DNA of 64,000 bases from Paenibacillus sp. JDR-2 (GCF_000023585.1 NC_012914.1:3192001-3256000), one strand, 5' to 3'. Shown: positions 1 to 9,410, counted from the first letter of the stretch. Notes: generated by a model not told the origin, from the sequence alone. Numbers and translations: made by a program.

Positions 1-138
1 TTGAAGCGTTTTATCCGGGAATTCAACGAGGTTTATGGCATTGTGGACATGGCGATTGAGGCTATTCCGATAGAATCGATTATGAAGGAACTTTATATGG
101 CGGAAGCAGCCGTGGAGTCGGCCGCGACTAAGTCATGA
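1..138 (+). CDS. C-terminal end of an unrecognised protein (5' truncated by window edge)
   Basis: The frame is open from the window edge to a TGA at 136-138, giving 45 residues that mix hydrophobic and acidic stretches and end in AATKS. A TTG sits at position 1, but with no upstream sequence it cannot be judged as a start, so I treat this as the tail of a longer gene. A hairpin terminator follows eight bases after the stop, which supports real coding. No family is recognised. Confidence 0.5.
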   Translation: MKRFIREFNEVYGIVDMAIEAIPIESIMKELYMAEAAVESAATKS

Positions 139-145
139 GCAGGAA

Positions 146-172
146 GGGCTGCCGTTACCGGCAGTCCTTTTT
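146..172 (+). terminator. Rho-independent terminator of the first gene
   Basis: GGGCTGCCG and CGGCAGTCC pair as a 9-bp stem with one G.T, around a TTAC loop, followed by five T. It lies between the convergent ends of the first gene and the 45-residue gene on the other strand. The minus strand has no comparable T-run. Confidence 0.8.
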
Positions 173-174
173 CA

Positions 175-312
175 TTATTTGCAAGTATTGTTGCTGCTGT
201 TCTTCTTCGGAACCGATCCGGAATTGTCGGCAAGCTTATCGCCGAATTGGTCAAGGCGCGAAGGGCTTGCCGCCGGTCCGTCATTGTCGGGCTTATTGTT
301 GCGTCCTGTCAT
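175..312 (-). CDS. 45-residue hydrophilic small protein, unknown
   Basis: This gene reads from ATG at 312 to TAA at 175 on the minus strand and encodes 45 residues beginning MTGRNNKPDN and ending NNTCK. A strong ribosome site (GGAGGTGAG) lies about six bases before the ATG, which is the main reason to accept it. The product is rich in Asn, Asp, Ser, Gly and Pro, with no hydrophobic segment and a single Cys near the end. That composition recalls small spore or stress proteins, but no family is recognised and the function is unknown. Confidence 0.6.
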   Translation of the reverse strand: MTGRNNKPDNDGPAASPSRLDQFGDKLADNSGSVPKKNSSNNTCK

Positions 313-412
313 ATACTCTCACCTCCAACCCTTCTAGATTGAACGGGCTTTGGCTAATTCATGCATTGTATAATGGAGGAAATAAAATGCTAAGAAAAAA
401 AGAAAACTGCCG

Positions 413-443
413 TTGACTTTGACGTTGCGTCAAGGTGTAGAGT
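413..443 (+). promoter_or_regulatory. MerR-type promoter and operator
   Basis: The -35 TTGACT (413-418) and -10 TAGAGT (438-443) are 19 bp apart, the long spacer typical of MerR-activated promoters. Inside the spacer lies a perfect inverted repeat, TTGACG-TTG-CGTCAA (419-433). It sits just upstream of the MerR gene at 468, so autoregulation is the natural inference. Confidence 0.85.
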
Positions 444-467
444 GAGGTTGTCGGGAGGTGAGCAGAA

Positions 468-1235
468 ATGGAATATACCGTACAGAAGCTGGGACAGCTC
501 GCGGGTGTAAGCACAAGAACCTTGCGGTATTACGATGAACTTGGATTGTTAAAGCCGGCAAGAGTCCGTAAATCCGGGTACCGGATTTACGGGCAGGCGG
601 AGGTGGATCTGCTGCAGCAGATTTTATTTTTCCGGGAGCTTGGCTTGGGCCTTGAGCAAATCAGGCAAATCATTCAAGATCCGGCTTTCGATAAGTCGAA
701 TGCGCTGAAGGAGCACCGCGAGCAGCTTCTCGACAGAAGGCGGCAGCTGGATGTCCTTATCCGGAATGTCGAGCAATCTATTGAGCACGCGGAAGGGAGA
801 ATAAATATGTCTGACAAACAAAAATTCGAAGGCTTCAAGCAGAAGCTGATTGATGAGAATGAGAAGAAATACGGCATGGAGATCCGGGAGAAATACGGCG
901 ACGATTCCGTTAACGCGTCCAACGCGAAGCTGAGCAATATGACGCAGGAGCAGTACGATGAAGTAACCAGCCTAGGGGAAGAGATCAAAGCAACCTTGGC
1001 TGAAGCATTCAAAACCGGTGATCCCGCGGGCGAGCTGGCTCGGAAAACGGCAGAGCTGCACAAACGCTGGCTGATGTTTTATTGGAAGGAGTACTCGAAG
1101 GAGGCTCATGCCGGTTTGTCCCAAATGTATGTGGATGATGAACGGTTCACCGCTTACTACGATACCGATCAGCCCGGAGTAGCCGCTTTCTTGAGGGATG
1201 CCATTCATATCTATACGGGAGTGAAGCAACCGTAG
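468..1235 (+). CDS. MerR-family regulator with TipAS ligand-binding domain
   Basis: This 255-residue transcription factor has an N-terminal MerR winged helix (residues 1-75, with VSTRTLRYYDELGLL), a long dimerisation helix (76-112) and a C-terminal TipAS domain (about 115-250), which in TipA and Mta binds drugs or other small molecules. The start ATG has GGGAGGTGAG in front. An in-frame ATG at 807 (residue 114) is preceded by GGAAGGGAG and sits exactly at the domain boundary, so a free TipAS protein may also be made, as in Streptomyces TipA. The gene follows a 19-bp-spacer operator and probably activates itself. The inducer is not visible from sequence. Confidence 0.9.
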   Translation: MEYTVQKLGQLAGVSTRTLRYYDELGLLKPARVRKSGYRIYGQAEVDLLQQILFFRELGLGLEQIRQIIQDPAFDKSNALKEHREQLLDRRRQLDVLIRNVEQSIEHAEGRINMSDKQKFEGFKQKLIDENEKKYGMEIREKYGDDSVNASNAKLSNMTQEQYDEVTSLGEEIKATLAEAFKTGDPAGELARKTAELHKRWLMFYWKEYSKEAHAGLSQMYVDDERFTAYYDTDQPGVAAFLRDAIHIYTGVKQP

Positions 1236-1236
1236 C

Positions 1237-1383
1237 CGTTGAACACTAACTTTGTGCACCGCAGCCTTATAGGCAGCGGTCAAAACGTTGAACACTAACT
1301 TTGTGCACCGCAGCCTTATAGGCAGCGGTCAAAACGTCGAACACTAACTTTGTGCACCGCAGCCTTATAGGCTGTGGTTTTTT
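1237..1383 (+). repeat. Three tandem copies of a 49-bp unit containing a hairpin
   Basis: Units start at 1237, 1286 and 1335. The first two are identical over 49 bp. The third differs at one base early on and diverges in its last part, where it carries a T-run. Every unit contains an imperfect hairpin (ACCGCAGCC, loop TTATA, GGCAGCGGT or GGCTGTGGT). Only the last copy has the poly-T needed for termination. This looks like local triplication of a terminator region. Confidence 0.9.
1356..1383 (+). terminator. Terminator of the MerR/TipAS gene (third repeat unit)
   Basis: ACCGCAGCC pairs with GGCTGTGGT around TTATA, followed by five further T. It is the only one of the three hairpin copies with a proper U-tract. 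Confidence 0.7.
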
Positions 1384-1481
1384 ATTGCGCACGGCATGTT
1401 AGCGTTAGGCTCCTTCATATATTGATATTGGCGCGGAATCCGTCGAATAGGTTGTCCTTTTTGCAGAAAGGGGGAGGGGGA

Positions 1482-2579
1482 GTGCGGTTTCAGCTGGAAG
1501 AGGAATATGAGCTGACACGTGTTGCGGTGAGGGATTTTGCAGAAAGCGAGCTTGCCCCGGGGGCAGTTGACAGAGATGAGCTTGAGCGGTTTGACCGCAG
1601 CTTGTTCGACAACATGGCGGCGATGGGCTTAACGGGGATTCCGATTGCCGAGGAGTGGGGCGGAGCGGGCAGCGATGTACTCGTCTACACGATCGTCTTG
1701 GAAGAACTGGCAAGGGTATGTGCTTCAACCTCGGCTGTGCTTGAGGCTCATACAGCAGCGGCATGGGTGCTTGCCAAGCATGGAAGCGATAACTTGCGCG
1801 AGACAAAGTTAATGCCGTTAACTACAGGGAATAGGCTTGGAACCATTGTTTATTCGCATCCAACTTTAAGGGGAAAAAGGCTGGGCAAAGACATCTATAA
1901 ACTTGACGGATCTCTTTCGTCCGTCGAACTGGCTGGCATAGCGGATGATTATGTAGGGCTGATTAAGCACCAGACCGGAGGGCTCTCGATAGGTGTTGTT
2001 TCAGGCGACAGCCCCGGCATTGCCTGTGAGCCCTCGGAAAGTAAGCTGGGTTTGAGGGGAATGCCAAACGCGGAGCTTCGTTTTCAATCCGTTAATTGCT
2101 CTTTGTTTAATGCAGTTAAAGAAAATTCGGGAGCAGGCGCAAGAGATATATTTAATGGTATTAATGTTATGCGGGATATTGGCGCGGCTGCTCAAGCTAC
2201 GGGAATTGCTCAGGGGGCATTGGATGCCGCGTTAGCCTATGCGAAGGAACGGACGCAATTCGGCAAACCTATCGGACGCCAGCAAGGCATTGCGTTTAAG
2301 CTGGCGGATATGGCGGCAAATGTGGAGGCATCAAGGTGGCTTGTCTACGATGCTGCCTGGTCAATAGATAAAGGTTTGTCAGGCAGCGCGAAGGCGGCTA
2401 TGGCAAAGCTTTACGGAATAAAACACGCGGTAGCGACGGCCATTGAGGCGGTACAGGTTTTTGGCGGATACGGTTATATGCGCGAATACCGCGTTGAACG
2501 TTATTTGCGGGATGCCAAAACGCTGGAAGCCTCCTTGGACCATTCGTATTCGGCTATTTTAAGCCTGGAGGCGGAATAG
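1482..2579 (+). CDS. Acyl-CoA dehydrogenase-like protein lacking usual catalytic motifs
   Basis: I place the start at GTG 1482, directly after a purine-rich site (GGGGGAGGGGG). The ATG at 1374 lies in the preceding terminator. The 365-residue product has the ACAD N-terminal helical domain ([13 protein letters not shown]) and C-terminal domain ([30 protein letters not shown]). However, the middle domain has no ALTEPxAGSD-type FAD/substrate motif, and the end reads [13 protein letters not shown] where active members have RDAKxTxIYEGTxEI with the catalytic Glu. It opens an mmg-type operon that also has a complete ACAD at 4696, so it may be a non-catalytic partner subunit or a decaying paralogue. 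Confidence 0.75.
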   Translation: MRFQLEEEYELTRVAVRDFAESELAPGAVDRDELERFDRSLFDNMAAMGLTGIPIAEEWGGAGSDVLVYTIVLEELARVCASTSAVLEAHTAAAWVLAKHGSDNLRETKLMPLTTGNRLGTIVYSHPTLRGKRLGKDIYKLDGSLSSVELAGIADDYVGLIKHQTGGLSIGVVSGDSPGIACEPSESKLGLRGMPNAELRFQSVNCSLFNAVKENSGAGARDIFNGINVMRDIGAAAQATGIAQGALDAALAYAKERTQFGKPIGRQQGIAFKLADMAANVEASRWLVYDAAWSIDKGLSGSAKAAMAKLYGIKHAVATAIEAVQVFGGYGYMREYRVERYLRDAKTLEASLDHSYSAILSLEAE

Positions 2580-2593
2580 GAGGAACTGACGAC

Positions 2594-3772
2594 ATGTCAA
2601 ATCGTCAGTCGGTTATCGTTGCGGGAGCAAGAACAGCATTTGGCAAGTTTGGCGGCCAGTTCAAATCCGTACCAGCCGTTCAGCTAGGAGCTTCTGCGAT
2701 TGATGGCGCCATTCAAAGATCCGGCATTTCACCCGGTCAGGTGGATGGCGTCATTATGGGCATGGTGCTTCAGGCGGGAGCCGGCCAGATTCCGTCCAGG
2801 CAAGCGGCAAGGCTGGCGGGTCTAAGCTGGGAAATACCGTCGGAGACGATAAACAAGGTTTGCGCATCAGGCATGCGTGCCATCACGATGGCCGATCAAA
2901 TGATTCGTTCCGGCGATGCCGAGATCGTTGTTGCAGGCGGCATGGAAAGCATGAGCCGCACCCCATACGCCGTTCCAGCGGCGAGATGGGGCGCTAGAAT
3001 GGGCAATGCGGCACTTGTTGATCTAATGAATCATGACGGTTTATTTTGCGCGTTCCATCAGGTGCCGATGGGCTCGCTTGGCAACCGTGTGGCAGACGAG
3101 TTCAATATCGGACGTCAAGAGCAGGACGATTGGGCCCTTCGAAGCCACTTGCGCGCGGTAGCTGCACAACAGAGCGGCCGCTTTGCCGAGGAGATCGTTC
3201 CCGTCATTCTGGATGACGGTACGCAGCATCATGTTGACGAGTGTCCTCGTCCGGATACGGATGCGGCAAAGCTTGCCAAATTAAAGCCTGCTTTCGACCG
3301 GACCGGGACGATTACGGCCGGCAATGCTCCCGGCGTGAATGACGGCGCCGCTGCGGTGACGGTCATGTCTACGGTAGAAGCCGCTCGTCTTGGTGTCAAG
3401 CCGCTTGCGACCATACTTGGCCATGCTTCGGCAGGCGCGGAAGCTGCGTATTTGGCAACCGTCCCGGCGCTTGCGATCCGTAAGCTTCTGAAGCAGACGG
3501 GAGTACCGCTTGAGAAGATTGATCTTTTTGAAGTGAACGAAGCTTTCGCTTCGGTTGTGCTGATCAGCGGACAAATGCTTGGCTGGGATCACGAAAAAGT
3601 AAACGTCAACGGCGGAGCGATCGCGCTGGGGCATCCGATTGGAGCGAGCGGCGCCCGCATTGTGTTGACGCTGATTCATGAACTGAAGCGTCGGGGCGGC
3701 GGGTTAGGGATTGCCGCGATTTGCAGCGGCGGAGCGCAAGGCGACGCGATTTTGCTTGAGGTTAATGCTTGA
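2594..3772 (+). CDS. mmgA: Acetyl-CoA acetyltransferase (thiolase)
   Basis: This 392-residue thiolase catalyses reversible condensation or cleavage of acetoacetyl-CoA/acetyl-CoA in the cytoplasm. The nucleophilic Cys is in [10 protein letters not shown] (about residue 89). The C-terminal active-site blocks [17 protein letters not shown] and CSGGAQGD are intact, and the length is standard. GGAGG precedes the ATG by nine bases. It lies 14 bp after the ACAD-like gene and directly before the hydroxyacyl-CoA dehydrogenase, matching the mmgA-mmgB-mmgC arrangement of the B. subtilis mother-cell operon. Confidence 0.92.
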   Translation: MSNRQSVIVAGARTAFGKFGGQFKSVPAVQLGASAIDGAIQRSGISPGQVDGVIMGMVLQAGAGQIPSRQAARLAGLSWEIPSETINKVCASGMRAITMADQMIRSGDAEIVVAGGMESMSRTPYAVPAARWGARMGNAALVDLMNHDGLFCAFHQVPMGSLGNRVADEFNIGRQEQDDWALRSHLRAVAAQQSGRFAEEIVPVILDDGTQHHVDECPRPDTDAAKLAKLKPAFDRTGTITAGNAPGVNDGAAAVTVMSTVEAARLGVKPLATILGHASAGAEAAYLATVPALAIRKLLKQTGVPLEKIDLFEVNEAFASVVLISGQMLGWDHEKVNVNGGAIALGHPIGASGARIVLTLIHELKRRGGGLGIAAICSGGAQGDAILLEVNA

Positions 3773-3804
3773 ATGGATGCTTGAACGAGAACGAGGTGAA
3801 GGGG

Positions 3805-4668
3805 ATGGAGCAGGTACAGCAGATCCGCCAGGTCACCGTGCTGGGAGCCGGGCAAATGGGAGCCGGCATTGCCCAGACTCTGGCGCAATGCGGATATGAG
3901 ACCGCGCTTTACGATATTACCGAAGCGGCGGTTGAGCGGGGAATGTACGCGATTGGAAGCTCCCTGGAGCGAATCGTCAAAAAAGGACGGCTGACGAAGG
4001 AGCAGCAGGAAGCCGCCATGCAGAAGCTGACGCCGGTTATTACTCTGGAAGCCTGCCGGGTATCTGATTTTGTCATTGAAGCCATCCCTGAACAGCTTGC
4101 GCTAAAACAGAAGCTCTTCAAGGAATTGGACCGGATATGCCCGACGCATGCCATTCTTGCCACAAATACCTCTTCGCTGTCGATAACGGCTATTGCGGGT
4201 GTGACGAAACGTCCCTCGCAAGTGATTGGCATGCATTTTATGAATCCGGTTCCGGTTATGACGCTTGTGGAAGTGATTCGGGGTCTGGCCACTTCGACGG
4301 ATACGCTGACAACGACGGTTGCCTTTGCCGAATCGCTTGGGAAGACGGCCGTCCGCGTTGAGGATTATCCGGGCTTTATCTCGAACCGGATTCTGATGCC
4401 GATGATTAACGAGGCGATCTATGCCGTCTATGAAGGCGTGGCATCGCCCGAAGCGGTAGACCAAATTATGAAGCTAGGAATGAACCATCCGATGGGCCCG
4501 CTTGCTCTCGCGGACTTTATCGGACTGGATACTTGCTTGTACATTATGGAGACGCTGCATGAGGGGTTTGGCGATTCGAAATACCGGCCGTGCCCGCTGC
4601 TGCGCAACTATGTATCGGCCGGTTGGCTAGGGAAGAAAACCGGGAAGGGCTTTTACAGCTACGAATAG
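3805..4668 (+). CDS. mmgB: 3-hydroxybutyryl-CoA dehydrogenase
   Basis: This NAD(P)-dependent enzyme interconverts 3-hydroxybutyryl-CoA and acetoacetyl-CoA. An N-terminal Rossmann motif VLGAGQMGAGIA starts near residue 9. HFMNPVP carries the catalytic His, and the C-terminal dimerisation domain includes NEAIYAVYEGVAS. I choose ATG 3805 because GAGGTGAAGGGG lies right in front. An upstream in-frame ATG at 3769 overlaps the thiolase stop and lacks a ribosome site. The chosen start gives 287 residues, the family's usual size. Confidence 0.92.
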   Translation: MEQVQQIRQVTVLGAGQMGAGIAQTLAQCGYETALYDITEAAVERGMYAIGSSLERIVKKGRLTKEQQEAAMQKLTPVITLEACRVSDFVIEAIPEQLALKQKLFKELDRICPTHAILATNTSSLSITAIAGVTKRPSQVIGMHFMNPVPVMTLVEVIRGLATSTDTLTTTVAFAESLGKTAVRVEDYPGFISNRILMPMINEAIYAVYEGVASPEAVDQIMKLGMNHPMGPLALADFIGLDTCLYIMETLHEGFGDSKYRPCPLLRNYVSAGWLGKKTGKGFYSYE

Positions 4669-4695
4669 AATCGCACCCGAAAGGAGCGATTGTCC

Positions 4696-5820
4696 ATGGA
4701 ACTCCGGTTTACGAAGGAGCAGCAAGACATTAGGCAGGCTATTCGGCAGTTTGCCGCTCGGGAAATAGCATCAGCCGTGCCCCGGATGGAATCCGAGGAG
4801 CGGTTTCCTGCGGAAATCATCCGAAGCATGGCGGAGCGGGATTGGATGGGAATTCCCGTTTCCAAGCATTGGGGCGGGGCCGGATCGGATTTTATCTCTT
4901 ATATTATCGCGATTAACGAAGTGTCGAGGGTTAGCGCTGCGGTTGGCGTTATTTTATCCGTCCACACTTCCGTATGCACGCTTCCTATTCTGAATTACGG
5001 CACGGAGGAGCAGCGAGAGCAATTCGTCAGAAAGCTGGCTTCGGGCGAGTGGATCGGAGCCTTTGCCTTAACGGAACCGCATGCCGGTTCGGATGCTGCT
5101 GCTATACGGACATCAGCCGAGCGGAAAGGCGACCATTATGAACTAAACGGCTCCAAGCTGTTTATCACTAACGCTGGAGCTGCTGGGGTATATGTCGTGT
5201 TTGCCGTTACGGACGGGACGAAGCGTGCCGGCGGCATTACCGCATTTATCGTGCCGGGGGATATGGAGGGGCTTCATATCGGGAAGCCGGAGCGGAAAAT
5301 GGGTCTTCACGGTTCCAATACCTGCGAGCTTCATTTCGAACAGCTGCGTATTCCCGCGGAGTACCGGCTGGGACGGGAAGGCGAAGGATTCGCGATTGCC
5401 AAAGGCTCGCTTGACGGCGGCCGGATCGGCATAGCCGCGCAAGCGCTTGGCATTGCCGAAGCCTCGATTGAGCTCCTCCGCGATCGGTTTGGTCCGCCAA
5501 AGGGTTATCCCTATACTTCCCGTGATACCGAGCTAGCGGAGCTTCTGGCCAGAACGGCGGCAGCCAGGCTGTTAGTCTACCGTGCCGCTTCGCTTCGTCA
5601 GGAGGGCAGACCATGCACGAAGGAATCGTCAATGGCCAAGATGTTTGCTTCCGATACGGCAGTTGCCGTAACCGGGGCTGCCGTCCGGCTGTTGGGCGAA
5701 GAGGGACTATCCAAGGAGCATCCCGCCGAACGGTTGTTCAGAGATGCGAAAGTGACGCAAATTTACGAGGGTACCAATGAAATTCACCGCCTTGTGATCA
5801 GCGGCGGATTGATGAAATGA
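4696..5820 (+). CDS. mmgC: Acyl-CoA dehydrogenase
   Basis: This complete short/medium-chain ACAD of 374 residues introduces the alpha-beta double bond into acyl-CoA with [13 protein letters not shown] (FAD/substrate contacts), [10 protein letters not shown], and [13 protein letters not shown] with the catalytic Glu near the C-terminus are all present. ATG 4696 fits the AAGGAG site nine bases upstream better than the TTG at 4690. Its stop overlaps the ribosome-site region of the next gene, indicating translational coupling. Its intact motifs contrast with the degenerate ACAD that opens the same operon. Confidence 0.92.
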   Translation: MELRFTKEQQDIRQAIRQFAAREIASAVPRMESEERFPAEIIRSMAERDWMGIPVSKHWGGAGSDFISYIIAINEVSRVSAAVGVILSVHTSVCTLPILNYGTEEQREQFVRKLASGEWIGAFALTEPHAGSDAAAIRTSAERKGDHYELNGSKLFITNAGAAGVYVVFAVTDGTKRAGGITAFIVPGDMEGLHIGKPERKMGLHGSNTCELHFEQLRIPAEYRLGREGEGFAIAKGSLDGGRIGIAAQALGIAEASIELLRDRFGPPKGYPYTSRDTELAELLARTAAARLLVYRAASLRQEGRPCTKESSMAKMFASDTAVAVTGAAVRLLGEEGLSKEHPAERLFRDAKVTQIYEGTNEIHRLVISGGLMK

Positions 5821-5831
5821 AGGTGACTTTT

Positions 5832-6731
5832 ATGAGAAGTAGCCCCGGACTTAAGCTTCGGGACGCCATTCAGGCGGAGCAGCCCCTTCAAGTGGCGGGA
5901 GCGATTAACGCGTATGCTGCCATGATGGCGGAGCAGGTTGGCTTCCGCGCGCTGTATTTATCCGGTGCGGGAGTCGCTAATGCTTCCTTTGGTCTTCCTG
6001 ACCTGGGAATCACCACGCTTCAGGACGTGCTTGAGGATATCCGCCGGATTACGAATGTATCGGAGCTGCCTCTGTTAGTCGATATCGATACCGGCTTCGG
6101 CAGTGCCTTTCAGATCGCCAGAACAATTAAGGAGATGCAGAGAGCCGGCGTGGCGGCTGTCCATATCGAGGATCAGGTGTCGGAGAAAAGATGCGGACAC
6201 CGACCGAACAAGGCAATGGTGCGAACGGATGAGATGGTCGACCGGATCAAAGCCGCGGTAGATGCCAAGACCGACGGCAGCTTTGTTATTATGGCAAGGA
6301 CGGATGCTTTGGCCTCGGAAGGGATTGAGGCTGCGATTGAACGCTCTGGCAGGTATGTGGAAGCGGGAGCGGATATGCTTTTTCCCGAAGCGGTTAGCAG
6401 TCTTGACGAATATAAAAGGTTTGCCGAGGCCGTGCAGGTACCTATTCTGGCGAATATAACGGAATTCGGGAAAACGCCGCTTTTCACAGTGGAACAGCTC
6501 CGGGATGCGGGAGTCAGCCTTGCGCTGTACCCTTTATCGGCGTTTCGGGCCATGAACGCGGCGGCGCTGCGCGTCTACCGTACGATTCGCGAAGAAGGTT
6601 CGCAGCAGAAGGTAGTAGATCTGATGCAGACGCGAGCGGAGCTGTATGATTTTCTGCACTATTATGATTATGAACATAAACTTGATGCGTTGTTTGGAAT
6701 GGAGCTGAAGGAGGAGAAGGGAGAGGGGTAA
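5832..6731 (+). CDS. prpB: Methylisocitrate lyase
   Basis: This isocitrate lyase/PEP-mutase superfamily enzyme splits 2-methylisocitrate into pyruvate and succinate, the last step of the methylcitrate cycle. Metal- and substrate-binding blocks are visible: [22 protein letters not shown] (catalytic Cys in the KRCGH motif) and MARTDA. ATG 5832 is preferred because AAGGTGA lies six bases upstream. An ATG at 5817 overlaps the mmgC stop. The length of 299 residues is normal. It corresponds to B. subtilis YqiQ, but here it precedes rather than follows mmgD and mmgE. Confidence 0.9.
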   Translation: MRSSPGLKLRDAIQAEQPLQVAGAINAYAAMMAEQVGFRALYLSGAGVANASFGLPDLGITTLQDVLEDIRRITNVSELPLLVDIDTGFGSAFQIARTIKEMQRAGVAAVHIEDQVSEKRCGHRPNKAMVRTDEMVDRIKAAVDAKTDGSFVIMARTDALASEGIEAAIERSGRYVEAGADMLFPEAVSSLDEYKRFAEAVQVPILANITEFGKTPLFTVEQLRDAGVSLALYPLSAFRAMNAAALRVYRTIREEGSQQKVVDLMQTRAELYDFLHYYDYEHKLDALFGMELKEEKGEG

Positions 6732-7850
6732 ATGCCGGAACCAAAGCAAGGTGGCCTTGCGGCTGTTATAGCCGGGCAGACTCGAATCTCGACTGTCGGC
6801 AAGGAAGGGAAGGGTTTATCGTACCGCGGTTATTCCATCTACGATTTAGCCCGATTCGCAGCCTTTGAGGAGACTGCGTATTTACTTTTGTACGGATGGC
6901 TTCCGGATGCCGAACAGCTTGGCCAGTTTCGGAAGCAGCTGACTGCCAGCCGGGAGCTGCCGCCTGCCTTGATCAGCATACTCGAGCTGCTGCCTGGCAG
7001 TGCCCATCCGATGGATGTGCTCCGAACCGGTTATTCTGCCCTTGCCTCGTTCGAGCCGGAGGAGGAAGGGCGTTCCGCCTTGGATATTGCGGTCCGGTTG
7101 ATTGGCTGCACGTCTTCGATTCTGCTGTACTGGTATCACTATCAGAATAGCGGCAAGCGGATTGATACAGCTGGCAGCGGCGGGGATACCGCTTCGCATT
7201 TTCTGCAGCTGCTGCATCAGACGGAGCCTGGGGTGCAGCATGCCAAAGCGCTTGATGTTTCTCTAACGCTATACGCGGAGCACGAATTCAACGCCTCGAC
7301 GTTTGCTGCAAGAGTTACGGCTTCAACGCTATCCGATTTTTATTCGGCGATTGCTACCGGGGTGGGCACGCTGCGCGGACCTCTGCACGGCGGTGCCAAC
7401 GAGGCGGCCATGGAACTCATTGAGCGTTACGGCAATCCGGATGATGCGGAGGCGGGCATTCTGGAGGCTCTCCGGCAAAAGCAGCTGATCATGGGATTTG
7501 GCCACCGCGTCTATTCGGTCTCGGATCCCCGTTCCGATGTGATTAAGGAGTGGTCTCTTGCCCTGTCCGAACAGGCCGGAGACCGGAAACTGTACGAGAT
7601 CTCCGAGAGAATCGAACAGGTAATGCGCCGGGAAAAAAAGCTGTTCCCCAATCTGGATTTCTACAGCGCCTCGGCCTATTATCATTTGGGGATTCCTACA
7701 CCGTTATTTACCCCTGTCTTTGTGTTGTCCCGCCTCACGGGATGGTCGGCGCATGTTATGGAGCAGCGGGCAGGGAACCGGATTATCCGTCCAAGCGCCG
7801 ATTATATCGGACCTGATCCGCAAGAGTGGCTGCCGCTCGATCAGCGCTAG
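6732..7850 (+). CDS. mmgD: 2-methylcitrate / citrate synthase
   Basis: This enzyme condenses propionyl-CoA (or acetyl-CoA) with oxaloacetate. The three catalytic residues appear in GPLHGGANEAAM (His), MGFGHRVY (His) and NLDFYSASAYYHLGI (Asp). The short 372-residue length is that of Gram-positive type I synthases. The ATG abuts the prpB stop, with AGGAGGAGAAGGGAGAGG just upstream, so translation is probably coupled. With prpB before it and mmgE after it, methylcitrate synthase is the better reading than TCA citrate synthase. Confidence 0.9.
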   Translation: MPEPKQGGLAAVIAGQTRISTVGKEGKGLSYRGYSIYDLARFAAFEETAYLLLYGWLPDAEQLGQFRKQLTASRELPPALISILELLPGSAHPMDVLRTGYSALASFEPEEEGRSALDIAVRLIGCTSSILLYWYHYQNSGKRIDTAGSGGDTASHFLQLLHQTEPGVQHAKALDVSLTLYAEHEFNASTFAARVTASTLSDFYSAIATGVGTLRGPLHGGANEAAMELIERYGNPDDAEAGILEALRQKQLIMGFGHRVYSVSDPRSDVIKEWSLALSEQAGDRKLYEISERIEQVMRREKKLFPNLDFYSASAYYHLGIPTPLFTPVFVLSRLTGWSAHVMEQRAGNRIIRPSADYIGPDPQEWLPLDQR

Positions 7851-7885
7851 TTGAAAGATGACCGTCAGGGAGGAGCACGACAGAA

Positions 7886-9328
7886 ATGTCTGTAACGTTT
7901 AGTACGAACCGCCCCGATCCCGATCCGCTGCTGGTCGATATTGCGGAATACGTTCTTCATAAGGAGCTGGCCAGCGAAGAAGCTTACAATACCGCAAGGC
8001 TATGCCTGATGGATACGCTTGGCTGCGGACTGCTGGCGCTCCGTTATCCGGAATGCGCCAAGCTTCTTAGTCCGCTTGTGCCGGGAACCGTGGTGCCAAA
8101 CGGCGCGCGGGTGCCGGGTACTTCAACCGTAACGGACCCGGTCACGGCCGCCTTCCAGATCGGCTGCCTGATCCGTTGGCTCGATTACAACGATACGTGG
8201 CTTGCCGCCGAATGGGGTCATCCCTCCGACAATCTGGGCGGCATTCTCGCTGCCGCCGATTATATCAGCCGCAAGAACCGAGCCGAAGGCAAAACCCCGC
8301 TCACCATTCGCGATGTGCTGACGGCGATGATTAAAGCGCATGAGATTCAGGGAATCCTCGCGCTTGAGAACAGCTTTAACCGGGTAGGACTCGATCATGT
8401 GCTCCTTGTCAAAATCGCCTCTACCGCCGTCGTTGCTCAGCTTCTTGGAGGCAGCAAGAACGAGATCGTGAATGCCGTCTCGCATGCTTGGCTTGACGGC
8501 CATGCTCTCCGGACGTACCGCCACGCGCCGAATACGGGCTCGAGAAAATCATGGGCCGCCGGAGACGCCACAAGCCGGGCCGTATGGCTCTCCATGATGG
8601 CGCTTCGCGGCGAGATGGGCTATCCGTCTGCGCTGAGCGCTCCGGCTTGGGGATTCCAGGATGTCCTGTTTAAAGGGAAGCCTGTGGTTCAGGCGAGGCC
8701 GTTTGATTCCTATGTCATGGAACATATCTTGTTCAAAATTTCGTTTCCGGCGGAATTTCACGGACAGACTGCCGTTGAAGCGGCCATTCGGCTGCATCCG
8801 CTTGTGAAAGACCGGATTGATGATATTGCTGCGATCGAGCTTACTACCCACGAGTCGGCGATCCGCATTATCGACAAGCGGGGACCGCTCCATAATCCGG
8901 CGGACCGCGATCACTGCCTGCAATATATGGTTGCGATAGGCCTGCTGCACGGCGGACTTACGGCGGATCATTATGAGGATGCGGCGGCTTCCGATCCCCG
9001 GATCGATCAGCTGCGGGATAAAATGCGCACGACCCAGGATCAGAGGTATTCCGAAGAATATCTGGATGCCGACAAACGTTCCATCGCCAACGCCATTCAA
9101 GTGTTTTTCGCGGATGGTTCTTCAACCGGTAAAGTGGAGGTGGAGTACCCAATCGGCCACCGGAGAAGAAGAGAGGAAGGCATTCCTTTATTGGTGAGCA
9201 AATTCGAAGAGAATCTGAAGACGCGTTTCCCGGCGAAGCAAGCCGGTCGGATCGCCGCTCTTTGCCAGGATCAGGAGGCTTTGGAGCACACAAAAGTGGA
9301 TCAATTTGTCGATTTGTTCGTCATTTAA
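7886..9328 (+). CDS. mmgE: 2-methylcitrate dehydratase (MmgE/PrpD family)
   Basis: This 480-residue MmgE/PrpD-family protein dehydrates 2-methylcitrate in the methylcitrate cycle. The family signature region [29 protein letters not shown] (in pieces around residues 98-127) and the later [14 protein letters not shown] block are well conserved. GGGAGGAG lies 11 bases before the ATG. It is the last gene of the seven-gene operon and is followed by a strong terminator at 9333. Confidence 0.9.
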   Translation: MSVTFSTNRPDPDPLLVDIAEYVLHKELASEEAYNTARLCLMDTLGCGLLALRYPECAKLLSPLVPGTVVPNGARVPGTSTVTDPVTAAFQIGCLIRWLDYNDTWLAAEWGHPSDNLGGILAAADYISRKNRAEGKTPLTIRDVLTAMIKAHEIQGILALENSFNRVGLDHVLLVKIASTAVVAQLLGGSKNEIVNAVSHAWLDGHALRTYRHAPNTGSRKSWAAGDATSRAVWLSMMALRGEMGYPSALSAPAWGFQDVLFKGKPVVQARPFDSYVMEHILFKISFPAEFHGQTAVEAAIRLHPLVKDRIDDIAAIELTTHESAIRIIDKRGPLHNPADRDHCLQYMVAIGLLHGGLTADHYEDAAASDPRIDQLRDKMRTTQDQRYSEEYLDADKRSIANAIQVFFADGSSTGKVEVEYPIGHRRRREEGIPLLVSKFEENLKTRFPAKQAGRIAALCQDQEALEHTKVDQFVDLFVI

Positions 9329-9332
9329 CGGC

Positions 9333-9358
9333 GCGGCCTTTCAAAAGGCCGCTTTTTT
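9333..9358 (+). terminator. Terminator of the mmg operon
   Basis: A perfect 9-bp stem GCGGCCTTT/AAAGGCCGC is followed by six T, five bases after the mmgE stop. Confidence 0.9.
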
Positions 9359-9380
9359 CATCTTTTCTTGACATCCTTCA

Positions 9381-9410
9381 TTGAGTTATGAGGCCTCTAA
9401 CGCTTATAAT
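9381..9410 (+). promoter_or_regulatory. SigA-type promoter of the ABC-F gene
   Basis: TTGAGT (9381-9386), an 18-bp spacer and a perfect TATAAT (9405-9410) lie 39 bp upstream of the ATG. Confidence 0.65.

Noticed and set aside
135..416. 93-residue plus-strand frame before the MerR gene
   Set aside because: It runs through a terminator and lies antisense to the better-supported 45-residue gene, with no ribosome site at its start.
1237..1383. CRISPR-like array
   Set aside because: Units are strictly tandem with no unique spacers, and there are no cas genes.
1396..1411. CcpA cre site before the mmg operon
   Set aside because: ATGTTAGCGTTAGGCT matches only the left half of the cre consensus; the right half fails at several positions. 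A SigE promoter was also sought there and none was convincing.
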